DNA from: Tubiluchus corallicola
Taxonomy: Eukaryota > Priapulida > Priapulimorpha > Priapulimorphida > Tubiluchidae
Length of the DNA: 64,000 nucleotides
Direction: 5' to 3'
NCBI GenBank assembly: GCA_030141605.1
Contig: JAQGDQ010000184.1
Span: 62,001 to 126,000 of the forward strand
Shown: piece by piece, positions 38,561 through 60,700 of the stretch
How positions within the stretch are numbered: the first letter of the stretch is position 1
Layout of the letters: each line of letters opens with the position of its first letter
Translations under genes and position numbers: made by a program
The notes under the pieces: model-generated
Databases searched by the model: none
The model's input: only the letters and a program-made list of their open reading frames with translations
What the model was told of the DNA's origin: nothing

Positions 38561-41500
38561 GGCATATCAATGTGCGTCTAAACCCATAATTTTTCAGTGT
38601 GTTTTCAGTGCAGAATCCTCTCAGAAATTCCAGTGAATCTTTGGCCAGTAAGCTAATAATGTGAAACTTTGTATTTTTTCCGAGTCCCAGCGAATGAATT
38701 GGCGATGCCCGACTTGTACAAAATTAGTACTATTTACATTATAGCTTAAATTAACCTGGTTGCCTAAGAAGCATGTAAATGCTGAATCATAAAGTTTTTC
38801 CTCCAATGTTACTACAAGGATGCTGTAGTGTTAGTGACATTCTCGCTGGAACTTGCTAGATTTGAACCACTTTGCTTACTTGTGCATCGAATGAACTTTA
38901 AAAAGGCTAAAATACAAATTGAATACAAATATATTTAACTGAAATATAAATTTAAGATTTCAGTAGTTTTTACGCAGAATTTAACAAGGAGATTGATTTT
39001 TGCATGTTAAAAGCTCTTTTATGTAACTCTTAAGGTGCCATTGGATACAATTCTGTATCTGCCACGCATCATGCGTGTACTGACCGCATCACAGCCGAAG
39101 AATAAAGGGAGCATCATTTGGGAGTATTTATGAAAGTGACTTGAATGAGGAATTTACTGTTAAGTACAGATTAGGCTGACAAGCCACTGGTATAGCGGAG
39201 TCTAGTTTTTTGCTAGATTAACTGCTGTGTTTACCTGTCTTAAGGGCAAATTTCTTTTATTTTAGAGTTCTCCCCGCCCAATGTCTACAATAAACGTAAT
39301 GAGCATATGGTAATGATGATGTGGCTTACAAGCTTATAATTTTAAATAATCCTTTTTATCCACTGATTTACTTATTTCTTGTAAGTAAATTGAAAAGCAA
39401 AGCGAAATAATTTTTTTAAAGGTGAAAGATAAGCAATGATACAAGCCAAAATCGACACGATAACTATATAGCTGGAATAATATCGATACGATAGTTACCG
39501 ATAGGCATCATTATGGTTAGCATCCCTAATACATGCCTCAAAAAACCTGGTTGCCTTTTGTTGCTTGCAGAGCATTCTTTGTATATTATTTTAAATTTGT
39601 TGGTATCTACCTCAATACCAGAGTTTAGGCAATGATATTACAAATGTGCAATGCGGCCTTGCGAAATTGAGAACTTATAAATAAAACAACATTGTAAGCT
39701 ATTAGTGATACTAAGCAGTAACATGTTTTAAACAAAAAATAGATGTCTCAAAGTGCAGATTCTGGCAAAATTGGTCTGAAACGTTATGCGTCTTTGAAAT
39801 TTGTCACAAATGTACAATATTATTGACACGAGAAAAATTTTATTTCTGTTTTCTTTGAACAAGCAGGTTTATTGGGCTTTGAAGTTTTAACTGTATTTTC
39901 TGGTTATATGTCTGTTGGTTTGTTTATGATATGAAAATTTGCTAATAAAGAACAAATCGAACTGTGTTACTTGAGTCAAGACAAGAGATTATTTTTAAAA
40001 CTAATCTGTCTGAGGTGTTGTACACATTACGCGACTAAGCTTACATAGGATATCAGTGCTTGATTTTACATCATATTTTGTTTTAGTAGTGACCATTATT
40101 TTTTACCACACATTGTTGATGATATATTAGTTCACCGTGATATGATATTGTGACGATACACTATTTTTGTCAGCCTGCCTGGGTAATGTTTGGCTAAGTT
40201 TAAAAAGTTTTTGATTAATGCTGAATTGCTGATGGATGTATTTAGAATTTTACATGCTTACCCAATATTTTCGTAGGCAGATGAAGATTTAAAAACATTT
40301 TTGGCACTTTCAGACTTATAAATACATATGATGGGGTACCTTATAAATGTTTTGATTATTGTTATGAAAACTATTTGTGGTGGCTCGATTAGATGAAGGG
40401 GACAAATTGCTGTAAATTAGAGATAGTTGATTATCCTGTGGTTTAAGCTGGATTTAGTACCAGTACTAATTTGACTGCATCGCTATACTAAGACGAATAG
40501 TGTTAATGTTTGTTTGGACAGCTATTAACAAGCAGCATATAGTAAACATAGGACTATAAAAACAAAATCAGTTAATATTGCAGAAACAAACCAGTTTTTT
40601 GGAATGTGTTCGAGGCTTTATCAACCCATATAAATTTATTTAAAAATGCAAGAATCTGCACCAGTCTGCTTTACCTGTACCATATGATTCAGGAGAGCGT
40701 TACCTGAAATTTCATAAAAAATGGTCTGATGATAATTGAAAAGATGTGGAATGAAGCCACATGAAAGGATGCAACCCCCTGCCCACTAGAAGCCATCTAC
40801 AATTGAGTGAACTGAAACCATTTGCTGATCATTGAAGTTATGGCAACCTTGTGTAGCCATTTAAACTGCAAAGACACTGACATTTCATGGTGATGCTTAC
40901 TGCAGCTGAATAAACCTGTGCAAAGTCATCTAAAGGTATTAAAATTGTGTGAACTGATGTCGTCGTCTGATGAGTGAAGCCATGTAATGATGGTTAAAGG
41001 TAAATGTAACTGCTTGTGTTTCTCAATGGGCAAAAAATAGTTCAAAGATGTTTGAAACTGTGTTTAACGTGGGCATGTACAAAGTTAAATTAGCATGAAA
41101 TATGTGTACCCGTAAAGAAGTAAATCCTGTTTGTGTAGTGCTTGATTTTTAAAGGAGCACAAACTGCCATTATAAATTAGAATGCAAAAACACTCATTCC
41201 TTACTGAATAATTGACAAAGCTTACAATTTCACACAAGCATTTTAGCACTTTGGACTTCTTACCAAAAACTAATGGTATCCAGCCTTTTAATTGCCCAGT
41301 TGCGTTTCGTATGGTTCTGAAGCTGAGATTGAGATGTTTGAGAGCTGTAGGAGGCATCTGGGCAGCACATGTGCTGGGTGAAAGCTGTGTGCTATGCTGC
41401 TGCTAGCATGAAGCCTGACACAGCGCTCTTAAAGCATGCTCATAATCAAACCAGAGAATGCAGGCTATGCAAGTCTTTGTGTCAGTTACCCCCACTCAAC

Positions 41501-43668
41501 TGTTTAGTGGCTAGGATGACAGTCTGTGTTGTGTGTATCTGTACTTGCAGTTCTAGTATTGGTATGTAGTTTAAGGTAAAAAAAGGTGTGTTGCATGTAC
41601 TAGAGAGCATAACCGTATAATGCTGTTATCAACTCACATATGTCTATTTTGTTAACTTTGTTTAATTGTAGCCTGTTAAAAATACTGTAAAAACTAGATT
41701 TCCTTCTAATCCTTCTAAAGAATTCTGGTGAGCTTCAACGAATGGTTTAGATAGCACCATTTATTGAAGTCCAGTAGAATTCTTAGATGTAATTGTATCT
41801 ACTTTTCACTGTCGGGCGTACATTGTTTTTTGTGCTGTCTGCAAAGATGAAGCAATTTTTGTTTTAATTTTTTTCTGCAAAATCGCTTTTGAATACTTAT
41901 TCGTTTAATGCATTCCATGCAATGTAGGCTACTGATTCATTGTATTGCGTGGTTACCTATGGAATTCTGTCGCTTCATTTTTACAGTGTTATCTTTTTTA
42001 TTGTACACTGTCCGACTGTGATAGGTTTCTCTGATTAAATATCCATCTACTCCAACAATGGAAGAACTGATATTTGAATGTAATTATTTTTATGTGTAGT
42101 GCATGTTTAATTGTTGTCATGATTCTGAAGACAGACTATGGACAGCACACATTGGAATGATTAGATGAATGGTAAACATTTATTAATATTAATGTGCATG
42201 ATGTATTCTGTATGGTGCATTGTTTTTCAACATCAGCGTGTCTCAACTTGGTGAAGCTGTGTAAAGCCATCTAAAGACATGTGTCTTTGATTTGGAAATA
42301 TGTGGAGACATGAAAAAACACTTCATGCCAGTAAATTGTTGTGACACCTGACACCAGTGAAGCGTTATCACCAACTTTGGAAAAATGCCCTTTGTCTTTT
42401 TTGCATTATTTCTGGCACACACTTGATCTGAACAAGAGTTTAAACACTGAAGTTTTTCAATCTTTGGAAGTGTGAAAGGAACCTCAAGAATGTGTTTAAT
42501 TTGAACATGTGCTGCTGCAGCTAGCTTCAATCTGTGCAGTAAACTGACTGTCTTGCCCTCCCAGAAGCTTTATGGGATATTTTTGTCGGAAATGAGCAGT
42601 TAATCCTGTCATCGGCACACTCTGTCGACGGTAAACTTTACTGGACTAGTAATTGAACAAAGATTGCATCAGAGTTGAGTTTGTGTGTTTATTGTGGACT
42701 GGAGTTACTGGATCATTTGGGTGGCACTCTGGAAATTTGTCTCAGCTGAACTAACGTTAAACAGGATGAATGGGATGTTTTTTTAATATAAGCTAGCAGA
42801 TTTTACCTTGAAGGCTTGAAGACATTAACATTTATGTATAACATTAACATGTATCTTAGTCATGTACTGCAAGCTGGTATCTGACACTTAATGTAGTATC
42901 TATATTGATGTTTGTGGTAGGAGCAGAATCTAGCCTATTATCTGAATGAGACACTGACTGTCTTTCAACAGAGAGGCGTCTTTCCTAAATGACAGAAATA
43001 GCAGGAGGCAGATGAAACACATTGCATTAAACAAGCCTAGCCTAGTATAATTTTTATGCTTAGCATATATCGTTTGTGATCACTCATCTTTGTTTCCTCA
43101 GGAAATTATTGGCAGTGATGCATCTTACTTTTCCTATTTGCTTAGTTCGTTTGCTACTTAGTTAATGAGTGGGTATAAAATATTGATTATTATAATAAGA
43201 AAGTAGTGAGAATGACTCTGCTTCTGTATTATGAACTTGCTGACATAACGTAATTTACTATTTTCTAAGGTCTGACAGAAAGAAATTATTGAAAGAAAAG
43301 ATATGCGACTTCTAAATTTTGTAATGAAATCTGATTCTAAGTGTGATAAATGGCTGGAATTTGGCAAGTTTGCTACCTAAACGTTATCGTGTTTTAATTT
43401 ATCTACGACAACATGCAACCAAAACTAATAACCCAATTTGTCAATACTTGCAGTCATATTTTATTGCATTCTGGCATGGCTGGCAAATACAGAAGGTGAA
43501 GCCAGGTTTGGATGGCATAATTATTATATAAATTAAAGCTTTCATTTTTTTATTTTTCTTCTGTTATTTAAATCCAGCTTCAATAGTGAGGAACAACGAC
43601 AAATTTGTATTACGTCTGTTCAGTATTTTATGTGATTGTAGACTTCATTGATGCTGCCCACCTGTAAA
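38561..43668. other. Five kilobases without a supported gene
   Basis: Both strands were read for exons with flanking splice sites and none was convincing. Noticed within it: a hAT-like right end at about 39460-39528, and a 20-base stretch at 41216 close to the left arm of the telomere-like-core element. The rest is unremarkable AT-rich DNA that could be intergenic or intron of an unseen transcript. Confidence 0.4.
39460..39528. mobile_element. Solo right end of a hAT-like element
   Basis: The stretch ends GGTTAGCATCCCTA and contains TATCGATACGATAG, matching in inverted form the terminus and inner TATCGATACG of the hAT-type element at 8398. No matching left end or target duplication was found, so it is truncated or decayed. 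Confidence 0.5.
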
Positions 43669-44037
43669 CAGGGTCAAATTATCCTATCTTCTAGTATAAT
43701 CTACACCTCAAGCTTGGGGCCCTCAAATTTGAGTAATATTGGATAAAAATACGTTTTTTCAGAACCGCTGTGTTGAAATATATGCTAATTTGCTTTGCAG
43801 TAAATAGTAAAATAGCAGTATTTCTTAAAGAATATTTTTATTGATAAACAAAAGATGGCTAGTCTAGTTTATTTACAGAATTCGCAATACATTTACTTCA
43901 AGCTATGTAAATGTCGATAAAATGTATCACGAATAAAAAATATTCAAGACGGGTTCGGGGCGAGTAGGAGAGGCTCCGTCTGGGGGGGGGGGGCATAATT
44001 TCATTAGCCTTGGACCCCAAGTTATAATCCGGCCCTG
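43669..44037. mobile_element. hAT-like non-autonomous element, 369 bp
   Basis: It starts CAGGGTCAAATTATCC and, read inverted, ends CAGGGCCGGATTATAAC; flanking 8-mers are CCTGTAAA (43661-43668) and CCTGTAAT (44038-44045), seven of eight identical. Ends of CAGGG with 8-bp duplications fit hAT. A run of 12 G lies at 43982-43993. No transposase is present. Confidence 0.7.
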
Positions 44038-44138
44038 CCTGTAATTTTTTTCAGTCTTCTCACCTATCCTCTACGCTAATTTGGAGTAGTGGTTTCCTCA
44101 ATTTTTAATTCGTTATACGTAGCTGAAATTACAAGATA

Positions 44139-44236
44139 GTCTGGTATTAGAAGGATGTGACTGGCACTAACTGTTAAGATAGTGCGAGTCTGGTATTAGA
44201 AGGATGTGACTGGCACTAACTGTTAAGATAGTGCGA
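44139..44236. repeat. Perfect tandem duplication of 49 bp
   Basis: Unit 44139-44187 (begins GTCTGGTATTAGAAGGATGT) is repeated exactly at 44188-44236. Exact identity suggests a very recent event or an assembly artefact. Confidence 0.97.
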
Positions 44237-44973
44237 TTAAATCTCAGAAGTCTGTAATTGTGTTCAGATGGAATCTTCCAAATGCCTTGCTTAATAACTG
44301 CGCCAGGCTACCATGTAGCGAGTGAGTCACGCGTCATTTTGCGGATTCCATGATTCATCAACTCATTCGACTGTTTGCTACCAATGTCTGCAGACCTGCA
44401 AGAGCAAATTTCGATTTTACGAGTCATTAAACGTCCGTGTGTATATTGTTTTGTCAAAAAATAAACACATTCCGCCAAAGAAAGTTTATTTTTCGTCTGA
44501 GGCTATATTTTTTTAAAATGTTTATGAACTGTACGTAATGTTAAACTTAAAAACATTTTTGACCTTAGGCAAAATGTTGGCGATTCAAGAAAGTCAAAAG
44601 ATATTGTTGACTTGTCTTGATTTTTTATTTTTCTTGATCATTATAGTAAACCTAAGTATAGTAGTGGATGTGCTTGTTCTCTGAAAATGGAAAACGTAGT
44701 CATCTCTGTATGAGCCAGAGATACACTGAAAGGTGTACTTTATGTAGTATATTTCCACTAAAATGCTAGGTGGTTTGTTTGGGACAACTAATTGCAGAAA
44801 AGATTTCGTGTTGGTAAATTCCATTGCACTTACCTTCAAATAAATGATTAAGCAGTTTCTTGTAATTAAATTTTATACTAAATTTACAGCTTGCACGCTA
44901 AGCGCTAATTTTTTAACTTCGTTGGTTGGCTGCTACCTAATTACTGTGCTTCTGGTAATTCTGTTTGGAAGGA

Positions 44974-45069
44974 GTTTACAATTCTCCACACAATTTAATT
45001 GCCATAACCCTAATCCTAATTCACTTCACGAACTAATTTCTTGTGTGTGGGGAATTGTAAACTTTAGCC
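44974..45069 (-). mobile_element. Short foldback/MITE element with telomere-like core, copy 2
   Basis: Left end GTTTACAATTCTCCACACAA and right end TTGTGTGTGGGGAATTGTAA are inverted copies. The middle holds CATAACCCTAATCCTAATTC, the reverse of a TTAGGG-type core, with fewer units than in copy 1 at 5235-5354. Orientation is opposite to copy 1, and the flank TTTAGCC matches copy 1's GGCTAAA in inverted form, so the element extends into it. Confidence 0.75.
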
Positions 45070-47000
45070 CATAGTTTTTTTTTGTTTCACGGAGTAAACT
45101 CCAGACAGACTGGAGGTTTTTGCTTGAATTGATCTAATGTTGTATAAATATTTAACCGCAGTCTTGAGAGCACTGTTGGCTCTTCTTTCACCCGCGTGTA
45201 ATGGAAGCTTGAAAACGTAATCCATAGTATACTACGCGTCTCAAGTCTTATTTATTATCACAAAGGTAACCTTATCATTGATCTGGCAACAGCTGGCTGA
45301 AGGAATGCATTAAAAAGAAAAGAAGCCTATTTTTTACATCGTCTCTTTTTACTTTATTTTTTTTAGCTTATGTCTGGTGGAGTTCTTATTATCAGTCGTG
45401 TTTTACCCCTGTTTTAACAAAATTAACAATTTTCAGCAATAATGTCAACAGTCAGGCTTATTATAAGTTAAGTGGCTTTAATTTTTAAAATTACACACGT
45501 TTTACTGTTAATTTTGTATTCATTGATCACACTCCAATACCGTAATTACTTAGTGTTGTGTAAGGTAGGCCGTGGTTACAATTTTATTGACATTCACCGC
45601 GCTGTTTAATAAATAAACACTTGTATCATGTTTGAAAAGCAACTGTCTACGCGCACAAGTATAATGTTTGAAGGAGAATTGATTGCCCGTTTAAGCATTT
45701 AGGTTAGCCTATCATTGCTCTACAAATCCATTCGAGCAAACTCGAATGTAAACGCTATTTACTAGTATCATTAGAATTGTTGGCATGTATATGGCTCGTT
45801 CCTGCCAGACTGTGTTAAAAACTATATACAGCCAGCGGTCATACCATGACCATTTACTCATGTTGTGATTTTTAGCTTTTTAAGTGAGATTTAATGTGTT
45901 GTTGCTTTAAGTTAAAGTGGCAGGCTGTATTACAATGTAGTCCCATTGAACTTATTCATTACAATGTTGTAAGAAAAGTAGTGCAACTGCACTGATCTTA
46001 TAACGTACTTATTAACTAGGTGCGTTTTTTATTAGCAACAAGGTAAAACTGGTAGTATTGCCAATAAAGCGTAGTTTGAACATTTTAGCTTGTTAATGGT
46101 ATTGTTGCAATTGTCCACCTTGGTAAAAAAGTCTGTATATAATTATTGTCCATACCATAAAAGTTTTCTATATCGCATTTTTAGCACAATATGATATAAA
46201 TTCTTGTCAAAAGAGAAATTTCCAACAGTGGTTTCTCGAAATATTAAATATTTCAATTTTTATTGTATTATATTATATAATATAATTATGATATTGTTAT
46301 ATATTGTTATAATTATATATACTTATTATATTATTAAATATTGTTAATTGTAATAAATCTTGTTGTGATTAACTGCATCTTCATTTTTAACTGTTACTAC
46401 TTTAGGACACTCACTATACTTTTGAAAGAAGTGCATTTGAATATAAATAAGATTAGAATATGTGCACTGGATAATTTTCTGGTGTAACTTCTCACCTAGT
46501 TTCTCAGATAATTGGCGTGCTATTGAATTTTATTGAAAAGAAGTTATTTTCTTGCAAAAATTAATTATTTCATTGTTGAAATTCGGTCAAGAATCTTTTT
46601 TATTGATTGGAATGTCTTTTCAACTGTCTTTCTTATAAATGCTGTGTAATGTTGTCATTTGCGTGGTTTCAGGTCTTGTTAGTGAATAATAGTTTATCTT
46701 TTTTTATCAGTTAACCTACTACCAAACATTTTCTAATTCTGTTTTAAGTTTGATTTTAACTTTTTTCCAGAGTGCTAGTGTTTCCAGCTGTTTCCAGCTT
46801 TCATCGTTTGCTTATCCACAAGATTGTGGAGACATTTAGTCAGCTATCAAGCTTCTCTATAGGCTTAGGAGATCAACGCAGAACTGTCGTTTGCCTAGAG
46901 GAAACCATTCTAACTTGGGCTTTGTCTGGAGGGTTTGTTTCTTAATGTTGTAGTTGAATTGACTTTCAATTTTTTATTCTTTTTTCTAACAAGTTATTCA
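45070..47000. other. AT-rich region upstream of R3HCC1L
   Basis: A small perfect-stem hairpin (AAACTCCAG, 5-base loop, CTGGAGGTTT) lies near 45094-45119, and a palindromic TATAAT-rich tract at 46255-46345. A possible non-coding 5' exon of R3HCC1L is 46771-46932, bounded by ttttttccag and GG|gtttgt; support is weak. Confidence 0.35.
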
Positions 47001-47003
47001 GGC

Positions 47004-47285
47004 TTCTCTGACAGCAAACTCGTAAGTGTAGTGTAAACTGCTTCGTAAGTTACTGTCGATAAGAAATTGTCAACTCTTCAACAGTTGCTGCGAGTTGATT
47101 TACTGTATAGTGTGAACACCTCGGTGAGTTACTCTTGACACCTCTCCCAGCAAATAGAAGTGAGTGTCAGCTCACTCTTAACTGTTGGAGAGTAAGTTAC
47201 GGCAAGTTTTGCTTTCTAGTCTGAAGACACTTGCGAGTTACTTGACAGGAAACTCGCTTTGTCTGAATGCACTGTAAAACTTACC
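47004..47285. repeat. Imperfect foldback repeat
   Basis: The left side (AACTCGTAAGTGTAG, then CGTAAGTTACT) recurs inverted on the right (AGTAAGTTACGGCAAG, then ACACTTGCGAGTT). The arms differ by several changes and the ends are not sharp, so this is a candidate MITE only. Confidence 0.4.
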
Positions 47286-47693
47286 GCTGTTACTGGTAGT
47301 CATGAAAAAATAAGGTAAAGGTGCAGCTATGCTCACAGTGACTGATGGAGTCTAATTGCATTTGCAATATTCAGTGCTCAGCAACTTTCAGTGCACTCTA
47401 CACCCATTACCTAACAATTGATTGCAATTGTTTAAAATTATCGGTTAAAATTTTAAAAGAGCTTTGTTTTCTAGAAATTTGAACAGTTTCTTCTCTTAAA
47501 ATTTGAAAGAGTGAAGTTATAATGAATTTTTAAATTGATTTCTTTAAATTTTTCTTCACAAGTGAATGTGCTGCGTAAATTTAATATCGCCAGAGAAGTC
47601 GTATCCGCAAGCAGTTAGGCATAGCATCATATAATTAAGTTTCATTTTCTTGTTTGTAGATTTGATTGTTCAGCATTTATTGATAAAATTGGA

Positions 47694-56625
<8,932 letters not shown>

Positions 56626-57032
56626 AAAGTTGTTATTTAAGCAACATTCAAGCAGTGTGGACTTTTTCTTAGTTGTATAATATTAAACTGGTTTTTTACT
56701 TAATGTGTTTATTTGAAACTCAATCATGAAATTTTATATCATTGTTTGTATCATAGAAACTACTGTAAACAGATTTGTATACTATTTATTAAATAGCTTT
56801 GTGCAAAAATTGTGTGCAGATTATAAATTTTTTATACGGTCTATAAACTTTTTGTTTTTACATGGTCTTTAGTGCAGTGCACTTAAGATAATATATATGT
56901 ATAAATGATGCGCTTAAGTCTATTGATTCTTGTAATTAATTTTATAAATCCTTGAATGTACTTTAACTACACTCTTTTAGCGTTGTGACCACAATAACCA
57001 CCTGTTGGTACTCAGTCGCTGAGTCCTGTCCT

Positions 57033-57038
57033 AATAAA
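57033..57038 (+). promoter_or_regulatory. Candidate R3HCC1L poly(A) signal
   Basis: AATAAA 408 bases after the stop at 56625. A weaker ATTAAA lies near 56787. Confidence 0.4.
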
Positions 57039-57197
57039 AGCGAGAAGCTTTCCAGTTATAGTTTCCCAGATTGTAGACGTAGTTCATGTGTACTTAGTTA
57101 TAATGGGAAAAATTTGTAAATCACTTATGCAGAACATAAAATTGATGTAGAATAGTATTGATAAGTGGTTTTTTTTTAAAAACTGTAAATTATGCTT

Positions 57198-57203
57198 TTT
57201 ATT
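57198..57203 (-). promoter_or_regulatory. Candidate poly(A) signal of the securin-like gene
   Basis: TTTATT on the plus strand is AATAAA on the minus strand, about 540 bases after the stop at 57746. It lies only 160 bp from the R3HCC1L signal, so the two convergent transcripts may end close together or overlap. Confidence 0.3.
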
Positions 57204-57745
57204 TAAACATCAACATTATAAAAATACAATCTTGCTTAACACACGCATGCACAAACTAAGTTTTAAAAGCGGATAAGAAAATAAAGCAAACTGAAAAAAT
57301 ATTAGTCACAGCAATACAAGTGAATGAGACGTAAATGAGAATTATAAATTAAAATAGACAAAGTAAACTGTACTTAGCACAAAATATATTCTAGCAAAAT
57401 CAGTGGTGAAGAAATTATTGAGTAATGAGCAATAACTGATTATTGATTTGTATCTATTGAGATGTTTTTCGGAAAATCTTTAAATCATCAACCAAAGCCT
57501 GTATATGGCAGGGAAACAAATTTGTTCGTGAGTAACGGGCCTCACATGCAATTTTCACAAAAAGTAAAATTCGAATTTTACAAACAGAAAGTCTTGCGAA
57601 GCGCACTAGCTTCAACCCACAACGTCAATATAATGTGCATTGTTTTATCTTTAGAGTAGCAAAACAAATCTTTCCTAGTGTCTACATATAGATATAATAT
57701 TTACAGTCATTTTTACAATGCAAAGTAATGATGTTTCTGCACCCC

Positions 57746-60700
57746 TCAGGGGCTAAAATACTCTGGAGATGATTCATCCGGAGAAAAGGCACCACTTTCA
57801 TCAGAGATCTGAAACGGAAATCCACCATCAGCCAAATCTCCTAAGCTAAAAGAGTCATTTTCATTTCCCGATTTCACAGGAGTGCAGTCCACTAAAACAA
57901 GGAATGAATCTGTAGCAATGACTAATTTTAAACTTCTGTGTAATAACTGATTACAGGTTCAAGCTGATTACAAACCGCACCATAAGTTAAGTTTAAATAT
58001 ATACTGTAGTAGGTACATGTAGCTAAATGAAAACTTAATTCTACATTATGCTTTCACTGCACTTGGGTCATCCTTATTTGTTTACTTTGTTGTTGCCACT
58101 TGTTCAGCATTATCTTTAGGCCCATGTTACACAGCTGTACATAATCTATAAGGCGTTAGCAGTGAGGAGAAAAAGTCGCCTCATGAAAAATAAATGTATG
58201 CTAACCAATGGTTCCTGCCACAAAGCTAATCCATTTGCCATCTTCCGTTTACCGTAAGCAGTCAGCCATAATCCGCTGTAGGCTCCTCACAAGCTGTTTT
58301 GAGTGGTTCATAAGGCACCTTATGCGAAATGAATTTGGCTATAAATTTCATTTGCTGCAAGGCATTTTGGGTCATCACTAACACCGTAACTAGAATGTTT
58401 TGTGGTTTTTGCGGTGCACAATTCACTTAAGTTATATCATGAGAATTCATAACAGAATGGTCTTCATAACAATTTTTAAGCACGACGTTTCACTAATACT
58501 GTAATGAGATACGTGCACTGCTGAAGCTGATTGCGGCAAAATGCCTTACTATTTGCACAAAGTGTATAGCATACAGGGAATTATGATATAAACCTTTCTC
58601 TGTGTGACACAGGCTTGTTAACACTTATTCAAATGATGGGCAATCGAGTTTTTGCAGTTTGGTATATCTCAGCAGGCCTTTTCTTTGAGAGCACACAAAC
58701 TGATAAATGAAACTGAAAACCCTACTAACATCTAAGTACTCATCAAAACCATGATTCCATAAAATCCTGATCAACAAATTCTGCAGAGGAGTATCTCACA
58801 GTTACTTCAAAGTTATGCTGCAATGTTTTTGGCAGTGACAATGCTGACAAATGTTAAACTATTTCCTAGTTATTTTTTCTACACAGAAAATAAAATGTTT
58901 TTCAGCGGCGTCTCATGTATGGGCACAGTGGAACTGCAGCACCCCCTATTTTTACTCAGTATTATCGATAATATTCAATATAACGAGTCTTTTTTCTTTA
59001 ATTCTTTCTTTATACTTGTACAGAACCAGAGCACGTTACGGAACAGTGCACTTCACAGGTGCAGCACCGTGCTTTCACAACTCTAATAATGTGGTGTTTG
59101 TGCGCATGCAGCCATGTGCACATGTCTGAGATAAGATGCTGCACTCTAGGGAGAAAGAGAGCACTGTCACTCATGCAGTTTGTGTTGTCAGTTGTCACGT
59201 GCTTAAAAACCGTCAATGGCATATTCTTGAATGTGATAAAGTTTAGAACTAAATTTAGGCTATTAGAATTAGAATTAAAACTGCGACAATTTAGGCTACG
59301 GATGAGCAAAAAATATATTTTTATTTAGGAATTTGTCAAGTTAATGTATAGGTTTTCGTATGTTAGTTTGTCTAAAAATACAATTACAAATTACAGCATT
59401 AAAATTTCATATGTTTGTTTCGTTTCACGCAGTACTAAAACATTGGCTAAAAATTTTCTGGAGCAGCACCCTCACTAATTTTAGCTACGAGCTGTCACTG
59501 ATGTTTTTATTAACTTACCTCCACAGGCATTACCACCTGATGCAAAAAATTGCATGCTACAGTGTTTTAATTTAAATGATCCACAGAGTGGCTGGTTTCA
59601 GTATAAAAGATAATTTTGAATGTAATTATAATTCTGGTTGTAGTCTGTTTTGTAATACCAGCAAGTAGTTGTTGAAAAATTAACTGAACCAAAACCCAAA
59701 ACAAAAACCATTTCTAACAGAGTATAAAAATAGAGGGGGGACAGCCCTTGACTGGCAATTGATGTTCTCGTATTAATTGATAGCTGAAGGTAACATGCTA
59801 AGGTGTTTATGGAAGACATCTTAATGCAAAGCGTCGTTGATGTTATTTGAAAGTACATTTACGTAACAAAATGATGTCACCTGGTGGATCAGTTGGCGAA
59901 TACGGTTTCATCATTGCGTCAGATCCAGTTGAATTGAAAGGAGAGTTTTCATCACTTTCGCTCTCCTCTGATGCATCTTCATCATCTTCGATGTCGTCTT
60001 CTTCAGCTGCCTCTAAACTGATATCAGACATATCTGCAAATGTCTTTCTTGTTACATTAAGTGCTTTATGACAGTCAGGTAATACACACATCTCGGTTTG
60101 CATGACAAAAGCAAGGAGACTTCGGTCCGAATTTGCCGACTGTCCATATTTACCGATACTAAGCTAATACAGAAGGTGCCATGTATTAGACTAATAGTAA
60201 TGTAGAATCAATTGCAAATTAGCTCAAAAACGTCTAGTACAGGCCCATCCTATGCAAAAGTATATAAAAACTGTCGGCAATTGACTGAAATAATTTCGTC
60301 ATAATTAACTCTATATTTTTTCTGCACATGCTTAAATAAGGTACTTTTGTGTGACCAATGAGCTTTTACTATTTTTATGTAGTCTTACTTCACTTCTGTG
60401 CACTATAATATACGTAAGCAAGGTATGACGTAGACAAGAGACGGCCCGCCAACTAGCAGTCAGCTCGCGAAACAATCTACTGAGTGCTTAGTATGCGGGA
60501 CTTTTTAAGAGTCCAGATTTCGTCTGATTCTTCCGATATCTATAAAACTGAGGTCCGGCAAACCGAGATGAGTGTATTTTCATGCAAACTCTATATAATA
60601 AGCTGATAAAAGATTTCTTTTATCAGCTGGAATCAGTACAAATATTGATGTTACAAAAATTAGTAAGAAGGCTTCATTGAATAGCGACATGTAAACTTTT

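Larger units (their letters stand above)
56626..57745. other. Convergent 3' region between R3HCC1L and the securin-like gene
   Basis: 1.1 kb AT-rich DNA with the poly(A) signals of both genes and no other supported feature. Confidence 0.5.

Noticed and set aside
44844-45074. Plus-strand ORF of 76 residues
   Set aside because: It runs through the foldback element copy 2 and has no protein similarity that I recognise.
59843-60071. Plus-strand Ser-rich ORF of 74 residues
   Set aside because: It is the antisense of the acidic securin-like exon 59881-60063.
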